A DNA stretch of 54,800 bases from Actinomycetota bacterium (GTDB lineage Bacteria; Actinomycetota; Actinomycetes; Nanopelagicales; Nanopelagicaceae), in NCBI GenBank assembly GCA_016870835.1, contig VGAG01000004.1, positions 1-54,800 of the forward strand. Direction: 5' to 3'. The notes under the pieces were generated by a model. It was given only the letters and a program-made list of their open reading frames with translations, did not search any database and had not been told where the DNA came from. Numbering within the stretch: position 1 is the stretch's first letter; every line of letters begins with the position of its first letter. Both the position numbers and the translations under genes were made by a program. This document shows, piece by piece, positions 1-7,741 of the stretch.

Positions 1-637
1 CATCAATAATCACATCATCGCTATCAGGAGCTCTGCCTGACTTATCTAGACCTGCGAACTCGGTTTCGTTTGGAATCACCCAATCTGAATTCTTGAGTAG
101 TTCTGGTAAAAGAGGTGCGAAGGGCGCTGGGTTAAGAATTGTTGTAATACCTCTAGCGCGAGCGGCGGCAAAAGCAGCGGCGCTAACTTCTTGGCGAATT
201 TCCAATTGCCCAACCAAAACATCAATTTCAGAAATTTCTGAGAGCGCGCTTTGAACCTGTGGGACAGTCATTGCAAAGTTCGCACCAGGTACACAGATGA
301 TTCGATTGGAGCCATCAGCCTCAACCCAGATTGGAGCTACTCCGCTGGGTCCTGGAACTCGATTTACATAAGTTGTATCGATTCCCTGTTCTTTAAAGTT
401 CTTCAAAGTTGTTTCACCAAAGACATCATCGCCAAGGGTGTTAATCATTTTTACTTTTGCCCCAAAACGGCTAGACATAACAGCCTGATTGGCCCCTTTA
501 CCCCCAAAGCCAACGGAAAATGAGTCGCCAATCACAGTTTCTCCTGAGTTTGGAGCTCGATTTACATAAGCAATCATGTCGGTCATCGTGCTTCCGACTA
601 CAACGATTTCTGGGGGTTTTTGGTTTATGGCGCTCAC
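1..637 (-). CDS. rbsK: Ribokinase (PfkB family), C-terminus cut by window edge
   Basis: Sugar kinase of the PfkB family, expected to phosphorylate ribose with ATP. The visible 212 residues carry the N-terminal signature GGKGANQAV and a core with NPAPFAPLLPEL and WVIPNETEF, both typical of ribokinase. The rest lies beyond base 1. I start it at a GTG (635-637) because GAAAGGG stands 9 bases upstream; no ATG lies near. It is the last visible gene of the leftward operon, 18 bases after deoA, so it may process ribose from nucleoside breakdown. Substrate preference (ribose or deoxyribose) cannot be read from this part. Confidence 0.87.
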   Translation of the reverse strand, partial: MSAINQKPPEIVVVGSTMTDMIAYVNRAPNSGETVIGDSFSVGFGGKGANQAVMSSRFGAKVKMINTLGDDVFGETTLKNFKEQGIDTTYVNRVPGPSGVAPIWVEADGSNRIICVPGANFAMTVPQVQSALSEISEIDVLVGQLEIRQEVSAAAFAAARARGITTILNPAPFAPLLPELLKNSDWVIPNETEFAGLDKSGRAPDSDDVIID

Positions 638-655
638 TGCGGCGTACCCTTTCGG

Positions 656-1939
656 CTAGACAATCTTTGTTACAACAAGTGGCAATCGCTCCACTGGCGA
701 AGTCCCGATAACAACGGCTCCGCTCAAAGCCGCCTCTGCTCTTTCAAATCGCGCTGCTTCATCGGTATGAAGGGTGAATATGGGATCGCCCTTATTTACT
801 TGACTTCCAGGTTTGGCATGAATCTCGATGCCCGCGCCGGCTTGAACTTTCTCGCCCTGTCGCTCTCTGCCGGCACCTAAACGCCAGACCGAAATACCGA
901 CTTGAAGTGCATTCATACTCGAGATAACGCCGCTCTCTTCTGCGGTGATTAATTTCTTTTCTCTAGCGATTGGTAGTGCAGCATTTGGATCTCCGCCCTG
1001 CGCTCTGACCATTCGGCGCCAATGGTCCATAGCGCTGCCATTTTTTAGCGCCGACTCCGGATCTTTTCCACTCACTCCCGCTGCATCAAGCATCTCCTGT
1101 GCGAGAAGGATAGTAAGTTCAACTACATCGGCTGGTCCGCCACCGGCAAGAACTTCAAGAGACTCGCGAACTTCAAGTGCATTTCCGGCGGTAAGTCCTA
1201 GTGGAACATCCATCGCTGTTACTAAAGCGCGAGTCGTTACACCAGCTCGTTTCCCTAACTCAACCATGGCGTTTGCTAACCGTCTTGCATCTTCTGGTTC
1301 AGACATAAAGGCGCCATTACCAGTTTTAACATCGAGAACTAGCGCGCTAGTTCCTTCTGCAATTTTCTTGCTCATAATTGACGAAGCAATCAGAGGAATT
1401 GAGGGTACGGTGCCTGTTACATCACGGAGCGCATAGAGTTTCTTATCAGCTGGTGCTAATCCACTTCCAGCGGCACAGATAACTGCGCCACAATCTTGAA
1501 GGGCCTTTAACATTTCCGGATTTGTTAAAGATGCTCGCCAACCGGGAATTGATTCCATCTTGTCCAATGTGCCTCCGGTATGTCCCAATCCCCTTCCCGA
1601 AAGTTGCGGGACTGCTGCTCCACAGGCCGCAACTAAAGGTGCTAATGGAAGAGTTATCTTGTCTCCGACGCCACCCGTTGAGTGTTTATCGACTGTGGGT
1701 CTATCAAGCGCACTCCAATTCATGCGCTCACCACTTTTAATCATGGCATCTGTCCAACGAGATAACTCACGAGAGTTCATTCCATTTAATAAAATAGTCA
1801 TGAGGAGTGCAGACATCTGTTCATCAGCGACTACCCCGCGCACATAGGCGTTAATTACCCAATCAATCTGGGAATCGCTTAATTCTTGCCGATCCCGTTT
1901 CACAGAAATAATTTCTACCGCTGTAAATGACTCCACCAT
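656..1939 (-). CDS. deoA: Thymidine / pyrimidine-nucleoside phosphorylase
   Basis: Phosphorolysis of thymidine, deoxyuridine or uridine to the free base and (deoxy)ribose 1-phosphate in the cytoplasm. The 427 residues have the family length and layout: an N-terminal helical domain, the phosphate-binding signature KHSTGGVGDK at 85-94, the pyrimidine-site stretch LRDVTGTVPSIPLIASS and a C-terminal domain with the family's GIEIHAKPGSQV. It starts 2 bases after the cdd stop, so cytidine deaminase feeds it directly. No deoC or deoB is seen here; deoxyribose 1-phosphate would need enzymes coded elsewhere. Whether it prefers thymidine (DeoA) or all pyrimidine nucleosides (Pdp) is not certain. Confidence 0.93.
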   Translation of the reverse strand: MVESFTAVEIISVKRDRQELSDSQIDWVINAYVRGVVADEQMSALLMTILLNGMNSRELSRWTDAMIKSGERMNWSALDRPTVDKHSTGGVGDKITLPLAPLVAACGAAVPQLSGRGLGHTGGTLDKMESIPGWRASLTNPEMLKALQDCGAVICAAGSGLAPADKKLYALRDVTGTVPSIPLIASSIMSKKIAEGTSALVLDVKTGNGAFMSEPEDARRLANAMVELGKRAGVTTRALVTAMDVPLGLTAGNALEVRESLEVLAGGGPADVVELTILLAQEMLDAAGVSGKDPESALKNGSAMDHWRRMVRAQGGDPNAALPIAREKKLITAEESGVISSMNALQVGISVWRLGAGRERQGEKVQAGAGIEIHAKPGSQVNKGDPIFTLHTDEAARFERAEAALSGAVVIGTSPVERLPLVVTKIV

Positions 1940-1941
1940 AA

Positions 1942-2328
1942 TTAACTTAAATCTTTAGGACCAAAACTCCAAGGGAGAATAAATTCCATATTCTTTGGCC
2001 CTTCTGGAGTCAGTACCTCCAGCGAGTCACCGCCATGTTCATAAAGGAGTTGGCGGCATCGGCCACACGGTGATAGGAGGCTTCCCTCTTTATCCACGCA
2101 GACCACAGCGAGAAGACGACCGCCACCGCTCATAATCAAGTCGGATATCAGAGAACATTCGGCACAGAGCGTTAGGCCATAACTAGCATTCTCAACATTG
2201 CAGCCACTCACAAAGCGGCCATCGCTAACTAGAGCAGCTACACCTACGGGAAACTTTGAGTACGGGGAATATGACTGCTTCATGGCTTGAGTAGCTTTAA
2301 GTTTAAGCGCTTCCCAATCTATATTCAT
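1942..2328 (-). CDS. cdd: Cytidine deaminase
   Basis: Zinc hydrolase converting cytidine and deoxycytidine to uridine and deoxyuridine. The 128-residue length matches the tetrameric short family. Zinc site and proton shuttle are visible as CAE at 55-57 and PCGRC at 87-91, and the substrate-binding stretch GCNVENASYG at 42-51 is intact. The ATG overlaps the stop of the upstream aldolase/SDR gene by 4 bases, so the two are translationally coupled. With deoA next, this forms a short route from cytidine to uracil plus sugar phosphate. Confidence 0.95.
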   Translation of the reverse strand: MNIDWEALKLKATQAMKQSYSPYSKFPVGVAALVSDGRFVSGCNVENASYGLTLCAECSLISDLIMSGGGRLLAVVCVDKEGSLLSPCGRCRQLLYEHGGDSLEVLTPEGPKNMEFILPWSFGPKDLS

Positions 2329-4292
2329 CGTGGAAATCCTGCCGCAACGCCGCCGTCTACGGGGATGACAGCACCCGTTGTTCGTGATGATTCATCGGAA
2401 AGTAAATATGCAACCGAGCGCGCAACATCCTCGGAGCGCACTCGTGCTTTGAGGATATTCCGCTTAGCATAAAAATCCTCTAACTCTTCCGGTCTTACAC
2501 CATGCTCTTTTGCGCGCTGCTCTCTAACGCCACCCTCCCAGAGTTTGCTGTTATCAAACACCGCGTCGGGATTCAATGCGTTAGCTCTAACTCCTATCGA
2601 TCCACCTTCGAGAGCTGAGATTCTCATGAGTTGGATCATCCCAGCTTTAGATACGGAGTAGCCTCCAAAGCCAGCGCCAGGTGAAAATGCATTCTTGCTA
2701 GCGATGTAAACCAAACTCCCGCCCATGCTTTGGACGCGTAGCGCACGCAAACCAAATTTAGTTAGCAAGAAGGCAGAAGTTAAATTGACTTCAAGTCCCT
2801 TTCGCCAAGATTCAGCGGACAATTCTTCTATCATCCCTGAAACGGGGATTCCGGCATTTAAAACTAAGCCGTCTAATCCACCGAAGTTATCTACTGTCTT
2901 GGCAATCGTTTCTTCTGCGACTTTCTCTTCGCTCTGATCACCAGAGACGATCAACGGCGCGGGGTACTTAAGTCGGATGAATTCAGCTTCCGTTTCGCTA
3001 AGTCCCTTTTCATCAATATCTGCAAGTACAACGCTCGCTCCGAGGGAGCCAAGATAAAGCGCTATGCCTCGACCTATTCCGCTTCCGGCGCCAGTAACAA
3101 CAAATATGGAACCGGTGAACTTAGGAGCAGCAGGCTTTAGCTTCAATTTATAGAGCTCCATGGGCCAATAATCGAAACCGAAGATCTCATTATCTGGAAG
3201 AGTTCGTGGATGTGCGAAACAATCTACGACTGTCGCCCCGACGGTGTGTGAATGAAATGCGATATCCGCCAACATCTTTGTCTCGGCAATGCTTGCTCCA
3301 GCGCCGATCATTCCAAGCCCCGGAACCAGGAAGACCCTCGGATCATTTCCATGACTTGTGTACCCAGGTGGCAGAAGAGACTTATTCGCTTCAAAGTACG
3401 CGGCGTACTTTCTTTGATAACTTTCCACATCAGTGTCAAGCGTTTCTGCAGTTAAGAGACATGACCACGGTCGGATTCTTAACATATGATCTGCGCTTGC
3501 AGCACCTGCAGCTAACACCTTGGTGAGATCTGTACGATCCGCGATTGCTCTTAGTCGATTATCGCGACGAAGAATTTGGCGTCTCTTTAGCTTGCCTCGT
3601 AGACGCAACAATAGTTCAAAGATATCGCGATCAGAGAGATCCTCGTGGCGAAAATCTGGCTTTGGCGGTTTGGCAAGAGTCCGCAAAAATGAATCAGCCT
3701 TTGCTACAGCAGCAAGAGTCTTTTCATAACATTTATCACTATCTTCATCCCACACAATCAATCCATGATGGGCGAGAATTACACCTTCATAAGAGTTCAA
3801 CTCACTTACTAACTTTGAAAGTGTAAATCCAGGGCGAATCCACTCGACAAATGCAAATCCATCACCGAGTGCTTCCTCAACGGCAGCTTTGCCATCTACA
3901 TGATTCGTTAGTGCGCAAATCACATCTGCATGAACATGATCTATATGGCGTGCTGGAAGAAAGGCGTGAAGTAAGGTTTCGATTGAAGGACGACGCGCCG
4001 TTGGATCAACAAGGGCTCTAGTCACATAATCGACCATGGTTTCGTCATCGAGCTCATCTTTCTTATGTAATGCAACAAGTTCTTCCAGGTAGAGCGCGGG
4101 ATAATCAACGGCTTCCCCGTACTGCATATCTGCGCCCGATCCCTTGACCCAGAGAACATCACGATTTCTACCGAGATAATCCCTTATCTCACCTTTCGCT
4201 GAAGTGTTTCCACCGCCATAGACCACTAGTGATTGGTCACTCCCAATTTTTTTTGATCGTGCAACTAATTTCTCTAACTCCGGGTACTTCAT
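2325..4292 (-). CDS. Class II aldolase fused to short-chain dehydrogenase
   Basis: A 655-residue fusion of the RhaE/RhaW type, usually annotated as rhamnulose-1-phosphate aldolase/lactaldehyde dehydrogenase. The aldolase part (about 1-380) has HVHADVI with His119 and His121 and AHHG at 174-177, the zinc ligands of class II aldolases. The dehydrogenase part (about 393-655) has TGAGSGIG at 400-407, LNAG near 480, Ser532 and Tyr545-x3-Lys549. No rhamnose isomerase or kinase gene lies nearby. It overlaps mtnA and cdd by 4 bases each. I infer that it cleaves the 5-deoxy- or 5-methylthio-ribulose 1-phosphate made by MtnA to dihydroxyacetone phosphate plus an aldehyde, which the second domain would then reduce or oxidise. 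Domain identity is secure; substrate is not. Confidence 0.85.
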   Translation of the reverse strand: MKYPELEKLVARSKKIGSDQSLVVYGGGNTSAKGEIRDYLGRNRDVLWVKGSGADMQYGEAVDYPALYLEELVALHKKDELDDETMVDYVTRALVDPTARRPSIETLLHAFLPARHIDHVHADVICALTNHVDGKAAVEEALGDGFAFVEWIRPGFTLSKLVSELNSYEGVILAHHGLIVWDEDSDKCYEKTLAAVAKADSFLRTLAKPPKPDFRHEDLSDRDIFELLLRLRGKLKRRQILRRDNRLRAIADRTDLTKVLAAGAASADHMLRIRPWSCLLTAETLDTDVESYQRKYAAYFEANKSLLPPGYTSHGNDPRVFLVPGLGMIGAGASIAETKMLADIAFHSHTVGATVVDCFAHPRTLPDNEIFGFDYWPMELYKLKLKPAAPKFTGSIFVVTGAGSGIGRGIALYLGSLGASVVLADIDEKGLSETEAEFIRLKYPAPLIVSGDQSEEKVAEETIAKTVDNFGGLDGLVLNAGIPVSGMIEELSAESWRKGLEVNLTSAFLLTKFGLRALRVQSMGGSLVYIASKNAFSPGAGFGGYSVSKAGMIQLMRISALEGGSIGVRANALNPDAVFDNSKLWEGGVREQRAKEHGVRPEELEDFYAKRNILKARVRSEDVARSVAYLLSDESSRTTGAVIPVDGGVAAGFPR

Positions 4293-5299
4293 AGTGAGAC
4301 TCCCGAACTAACTTCATAGACCTTCTCATCTGTTACAACGGCTTTTATATAACGAGCAGGCGTTACATCAAAAGCTGGGTTATAGGTTCGAGAACCAAAC
4401 GGAGCAGTTTGCACTCCAGCTATTTGGGTCACCTCGTCATCTCCTCTAAATTCAATCTCAATCTCATTGCCAGTTGCGATAGATCTATCGACCGTAGATT
4501 CAGGCGCTATTACAAGAAATGGAACACCTACTTGATTTGCCGAAACAGCGACTCCCAACGAACCAATTTTGTTTGCTGAATCGCCATTTCTCGCGATTCT
4601 ATCGGCGCCAATCAAAACCGCATCAATCAATCCGCTGAAAAGAGCACTAGCCGCTGCGCCATCCGGGAGAATCCGATAAGGAATTCCTGCTTTTTGTAGT
4701 TCCCATGCAGTCAGCCGAGAGCCTTGTAATAACGGTCTAGTTTCATCGGCAAGGACTTCCTCAATCAATCCTCTGGAGTGGAGTTCCTGGACTACACCAA
4801 GCGCAGTGCCCCACTCGGTGGTCGCAAGAGCCCCTGTGTTGCAGTGAGTAAGAATCCTCAGCTTGCGATTTCCTAAAATCTCAACTAAAAAATCAGCGCC
4901 GAGTCTTCCCATCTCACGGCAAGAGACGGCATCTTTAGCTGCAATCTCAAGTGCGCGCTGCAACACTTCATTTGAGCCTTTGGATATCAATGGCTCTACC
5001 TCACTGACTCCCCAGGCGAGGTTTACTGCCGTAGGTCTGGCATTCCTTAGCGCAAAAATCTCACGCTCGATAAGGGCAGTCGACCAGCCCTCTCGCTCAC
5101 TATTCTTAAGAATTAGAGCTACGCCAAGAGCTCCGGCTACTCCGAGCGCAGGTGCACCTCGAATACATAGACGTTGAATTGCGGTGACAAGTTCGGCGGG
5201 CCTTGTGATTACTAACTCTTCTACTGATAACGGCAACTTGGTCTGGTCAAGAAGATGAATACTTCCGCCGCCCGCTTCACTCCACGAGATAGTCCGCAT
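4289..5299 (-). CDS. mtnA: S-methyl-5-thioribose-1-phosphate isomerase
   Basis: Aldose-ketose isomerase of the eIF2B-like fold; turns 5-methylthioribose 1-phosphate into the ribulose 1-phosphate. Family members also accept 5-deoxyribose 1-phosphate. The sequence shows RGAPA at 47-51, the catalytic Cys153 in THCNTGALAT and Asp233 in IGADRI followed by NGDSANKIG, all hallmarks of MtnA rather than an eIF2B regulatory subunit. It is the first gene of the leftward operon. The other methionine-salvage genes (mtnK, mtnB, mtnC, mtnD) are absent from the window, so the product more likely goes to the neighbouring aldolase than to methionine. Confidence 0.92.
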   Translation of the reverse strand: MRTISWSEAGGGSIHLLDQTKLPLSVEELVITRPAELVTAIQRLCIRGAPALGVAGALGVALILKNSEREGWSTALIEREIFALRNARPTAVNLAWGVSEVEPLISKGSNEVLQRALEIAAKDAVSCREMGRLGADFLVEILGNRKLRILTHCNTGALATTEWGTALGVVQELHSRGLIEEVLADETRPLLQGSRLTAWELQKAGIPYRILPDGAAASALFSGLIDAVLIGADRIARNGDSANKIGSLGVAVSANQVGVPFLVIAPESTVDRSIATGNEIEIEFRGDDEVTQIAGVQTAPFGSRTYNPAFDVTPARYIKAVVTDEKVYEVSSGVSL

Positions 5300-5305
5300 G
5301 GCACT

Positions 5306-5333
5306 AGCCTAAACCCTGACTTTATAGTTCCAA
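5306..5333 (-). promoter_or_regulatory. Probable leaderless promoter of mtnA
   Basis: Read on the minus strand: TTGGAA (5333-5328), a 16-base spacer, TAGGCT (5311-5306), then only 6 bases to the mtnA ATG. Such spacing puts the transcript start at or next to the start codon. The -35 matches consensus at 4 of 6 positions. No ribosome site precedes this ATG, which fits leaderless translation. Confidence 0.5.
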
Positions 5334-5390
5334 GTCTTTCTTTAGGTATGGGTATAACAGAATCGTGATGTGACTCGCCAATCTAGCCTT

Positions 5391-5399
5391 GGGGGGGGG
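5391..5399 (+). repeat. Nine-G homopolymer tract in divergent promoter region
   Basis: A run of nine G in the 245-base region between mtnA and bmpA. TTGGCG (5404-5409) and TAGGAT (5425-5430) follow as a weak candidate promoter with a 15-base spacer; an alternative -35 (TTGGGG at 5389) would place the tract in the spacer. Neither pair is convincing. Such tracts change length by slippage and are also prone to sequencing error. Confidence 0.6.
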
Positions 5400-5485
5400 T
5401 TGCTTGGCGCACTTATCTCTTAGGTAGGATTCCTCGAGCCGACAAGCGCTTTCCCTGCGTAGTTGATTGCGCGCAAGTTAGTTGG

Positions 5486-5499
5486 AAATCGATCGATTT
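5486..5499. promoter_or_regulatory. 14-base perfect palindrome, candidate operator
   Basis: AAATCGATCGATTT is a perfect palindrome 45 bases before the bmpA start and downstream of any plausible promoter. The position fits a roadblock operator for a regulator of nucleoside uptake. No regulator gene lies in this locus, so the binding protein is unknown. Confidence 0.4.
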
Positions 5500-5502
5500 A
5501 AA

Positions 5503-5526
5503 CTCTGGTTCATCTCAAAACCAGAG
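5503..5526 (+). promoter_or_regulatory. Leader hairpin close to the bmpA ribosome site
   Basis: CTCTGGTT (5503-5510) pairs perfectly with AACCAGAG (5519-5526) around an 8-base loop. The hairpin ends 7 bases before GAGAGGAG, the bmpA ribosome-binding site. It could protect the 5' end of the mRNA or affect ribosome access. There is no U-run, so it is not a terminator. Confidence 0.5.
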
Positions 5527-5544
5527 ACTCTTGAGAGGAGATTC

Positions 5545-6576
5545 ATGTTCAGAAGGTTTACTACCCTTGTAGTTGTTACAGCACTGACAGCTCTAGGTTT
5601 TGCAACTCCGGCGAAAGCTGCATCGGAAAGTGATTGTGGCACCGGAAGACTCTTCTGTATCGGATTAGTTACCGATACTGGAAAAGTTGATGACAAATCA
5701 TTTAACCAATCTGCCTGGATGGGTGCGCAAATGGCAGCGAAGGTTAATGGTGGCTTCGCTAAGTACATTGAAACTACTGACCCAAAGGACTACGCCAAGA
5801 ATATTGGGCAATTCGCTGACAAAAAGTACAATGTGATTATTGGTGTTGGCTTCCTAATGGCAGAAGCGATGACAACTGCTGCAGCTAAGTATCCAAAGAT
5901 TAAGTTCATTGGAGTAGATCAATTCCAAGGTACTGCTGTTCCGAATCTAACGGGTCTAGTTTTCCCTGAAGATAAGGCCGGCTTCCTCGCAGGGTACCTA
6001 GCTGGACACTTGACTAAGACTGGGAAGACTGGCGCAGTTCTTGGAACTGAAGTCGTCCCACCGGTTCGATATTTTGGAGAGGGATACCGTAATGGTGTGG
6101 CCTACGCTGCAAAAGAACTTGGCAAGAAATATCCCGCATCAAAATTAATTTATCACGCCCCAGACAATGCATTCAACGATCCGGCTTGGGGAGCTACAAC
6201 TGCACAGCAACTCCTCTCCCAGGGTTTTGACGTCATCTTCGGCGCAGGCGGTAACACCGGAAATGGTGCGCTCCTTCGCGTTGCCAAGAAAAAAGGCGCA
6301 TATTGCATTGGCGTTGACAGCGATCAATGGGGAACTCTTCCAGAAGCTCGCCCTTGCCTCGTAACTTCAGCAATGAAGTTAATCGACAAGGGAGTTGCCG
6401 CTGTTGTAGCAAGTATTGTGGATGGAACAGATAAGGGCGGAAACTATTTTGGAGCTGTAGGTCTTGCTCCATTACATGATTTCGCAAAGAAAGTTCCAGC
6501 TGCTTATCAAGCTAAGTTGAAGGCCGTCACTCCAAAGGTTCTTAAGGGAACAATTCCGACTGGAGTTAAGCTCTAA
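5545..6576 (+). CDS. BMP-family nucleoside-binding protein of an ABC importer
   Basis: Extracytoplasmic binding protein of the basic membrane protein/PnrA family, which binds purine nucleosides and hands them to the permeases coded downstream. The start at 5545 is set by GAGAGGAG 5 bases upstream; an in-frame upstream ATG at 5482 would add 21 residues and spoil the signal peptide. The 343 residues begin with FRRFTTLVVVTALTALG and a cleavage site after PAKA. Unlike most Gram-positive BMP proteins there is no lipobox cysteine. The motifs DTGKVDDKSFNQSAW and GVGFLMAEA are typical of the family. First gene of the rightward operon; a strong hairpin follows it. Confidence 0.92.
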   Translation: MFRRFTTLVVVTALTALGFATPAKAASESDCGTGRLFCIGLVTDTGKVDDKSFNQSAWMGAQMAAKVNGGFAKYIETTDPKDYAKNIGQFADKKYNVIIGVGFLMAEAMTTAAAKYPKIKFIGVDQFQGTAVPNLTGLVFPEDKAGFLAGYLAGHLTKTGKTGAVLGTEVVPPVRYFGEGYRNGVAYAAKELGKKYPASKLIYHAPDNAFNDPAWGATTAQQLLSQGFDVIFGAGGNTGNGALLRVAKKKGAYCIGVDSDQWGTLPEARPCLVTSAMKLIDKGVAAVVASIVDGTDKGGNYFGAVGLAPLHDFAKKVPAAYQAKLKAVTPKVLKGTIPTGVKL

Positions 6577-6597
6577 GACGTAAGGACCCTCGTAAAG

Positions 6598-6633
6598 AAA
6601 AGGAGACACGCTCAAAAGAGCGTGTCTCCTTTT
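6598..6633 (+). terminator. Attenuating hairpin between bmpA and permease genes
   Basis: A perfect 16-base-pair stem (AAAAGGAGACACGCTC and its complement) with an AAAA loop ends in four T. The permease genes follow in the same direction with no clear promoter of their own. The likely effect is partial termination, giving more binding protein than membrane subunits. It could instead protect the 3' end of the bmpA message. Confidence 0.8.
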
Positions 6634-6676
6634 GGTTCAAAAAGAGAAGTTGATTTGAGAGTATTCGGAGAAAATC

Positions 6677-7741
6677 ATGGATGCTAAGCAAGGCAAGAAT
6701 TTTGATCTAAGTTCAGTCTTTCTGCCTTTCCTGTCTATCATTGTAGCGTTAGCTTTTGGTGGTCTACTGGTTCTCATTCAGGGTATTCAACCCCTTCAGG
6801 CTTATAGGGTTTTATTTGCTACTGCATTTGGCTCGTTTGATGGAATCGCACTGACACTCGCTAAGGCAACGCCATTGATTCTAAGTGGCCTAGCAGTTGC
6901 TATTTGTTTTAGAGCCGGTTTATTTAATATTGGGGCACAGGGCCAGTTAATTTCGGGGGCTTTAGCCTCTGCTTGGGCTGGTTACACATTCGTTGGCCTA
7001 CCAACTCTAGTTCATATTCCGCTTGCACTGATTTATGGTGCTTTCTTTGGTGCAATTGTTGCATTAGTTGCTGGTGCCTTAAAAGCCTATAGAGGTGTAC
7101 ACGAAGTGATTACAACTATTATGTTGAACAGCATTGTGATAGCGCTGGCAGACTACTTAACTAGCACTCCCTTTAAAGAGCCCGATCAACCGCTAACGAG
7201 AACTCCAAAAATTCAAGAATCCGCTCAGATGCCTGATTTTTTGGGGCTTCCGTTGGGATTCTTTTTGGCAATAGGACTCTCCGTAACTCTCTGGTGGATG
7301 ATGAGAAAGACCACCACTGGATTTAGTATTGAAACAATCGGGCGAAACAAGAACGCCGGCTGGTATGCAGGTATTTCCGTGAAGAAGACCGTGATTATAA
7401 GTATGCTCATTGGTGGAGCAGTAGCTGGCATTGCAGGAGCCGTTGAGACTCTAAGCATCACTGGAAGATTTGAGCCAGCCTTCAATGCTGGATTGGGATT
7501 CGATGGAATAACTGTTGCGTTGCTGGGACGCGCAAATCCCCTTGGAGTGATTCCTGCCGCAATACTCATTGGAGGAATGCGTGCTAGTGCGTCAACTGTT
7601 CAGTTTGAAGCAGGCGTAGCACCGGAGTTAGTAGACCTTCTTTTGGCCATGATTCTCTTCTTTGTCACTGCTCCTTTGTTGGCAAAATTCTTCAAAAGTC
7701 GAAAAGAAAACGTGGCGATGACGAGTGGCTGGAGTAATTGA
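6677..7741 (+). CDS. Nucleoside ABC transporter permease (BmpB/NupP type)
   Basis: Integral membrane subunit of the importer, family BPD_transp_2. The 354 residues contain eight or more hydrophobic segments, and the conserved stretches ICFRAGLFNIGAQGQL, EVITTIMLNSI and TVALLGRANPLG are those of sugar- and nucleoside-type permeases encoded with BMP proteins. CGGAG lies 7 bases before the ATG. Its TGA shares a base with the ATG of the second permease, so the two are made together and probably form a heterodimer. Confidence 0.92.
   Translation: MDAKQGKNFDLSSVFLPFLSIIVALAFGGLLVLIQGIQPLQAYRVLFATAFGSFDGIALTLAKATPLILSGLAVAICFRAGLFNIGAQGQLISGALASAWAGYTFVGLPTLVHIPLALIYGAFFGAIVALVAGALKAYRGVHEVITTIMLNSIVIALADYLTSTPFKEPDQPLTRTPKIQESAQMPDFLGLPLGFFLAIGLSVTLWWMMRKTTTGFSIETIGRNKNAGWYAGISVKKTVIISMLIGGAVAGIAGAVETLSITGRFEPAFNAGLGFDGITVALLGRANPLGVIPAAILIGGMRASASTVQFEAGVAPELVDLLLAMILFFVTAPLLAKFFKSRKENVAMTSGWSN

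Noticed and set aside
945-1436. 163-codon plus-strand open frame opposite deoA
   Set aside because: deoA on the other strand is a full, motif-rich gene; the opposing frame is Ser/Pro/Thr/Arg-rich with no domain, as expected of an antisense shadow.
5482-5544. N-terminal extension of the BMP protein from an ATG at 5482
   Set aside because: GAGAGGAG lies just before the ATG at 5545 and the signal peptide begins there; the extension would cover the palindrome and hairpin.
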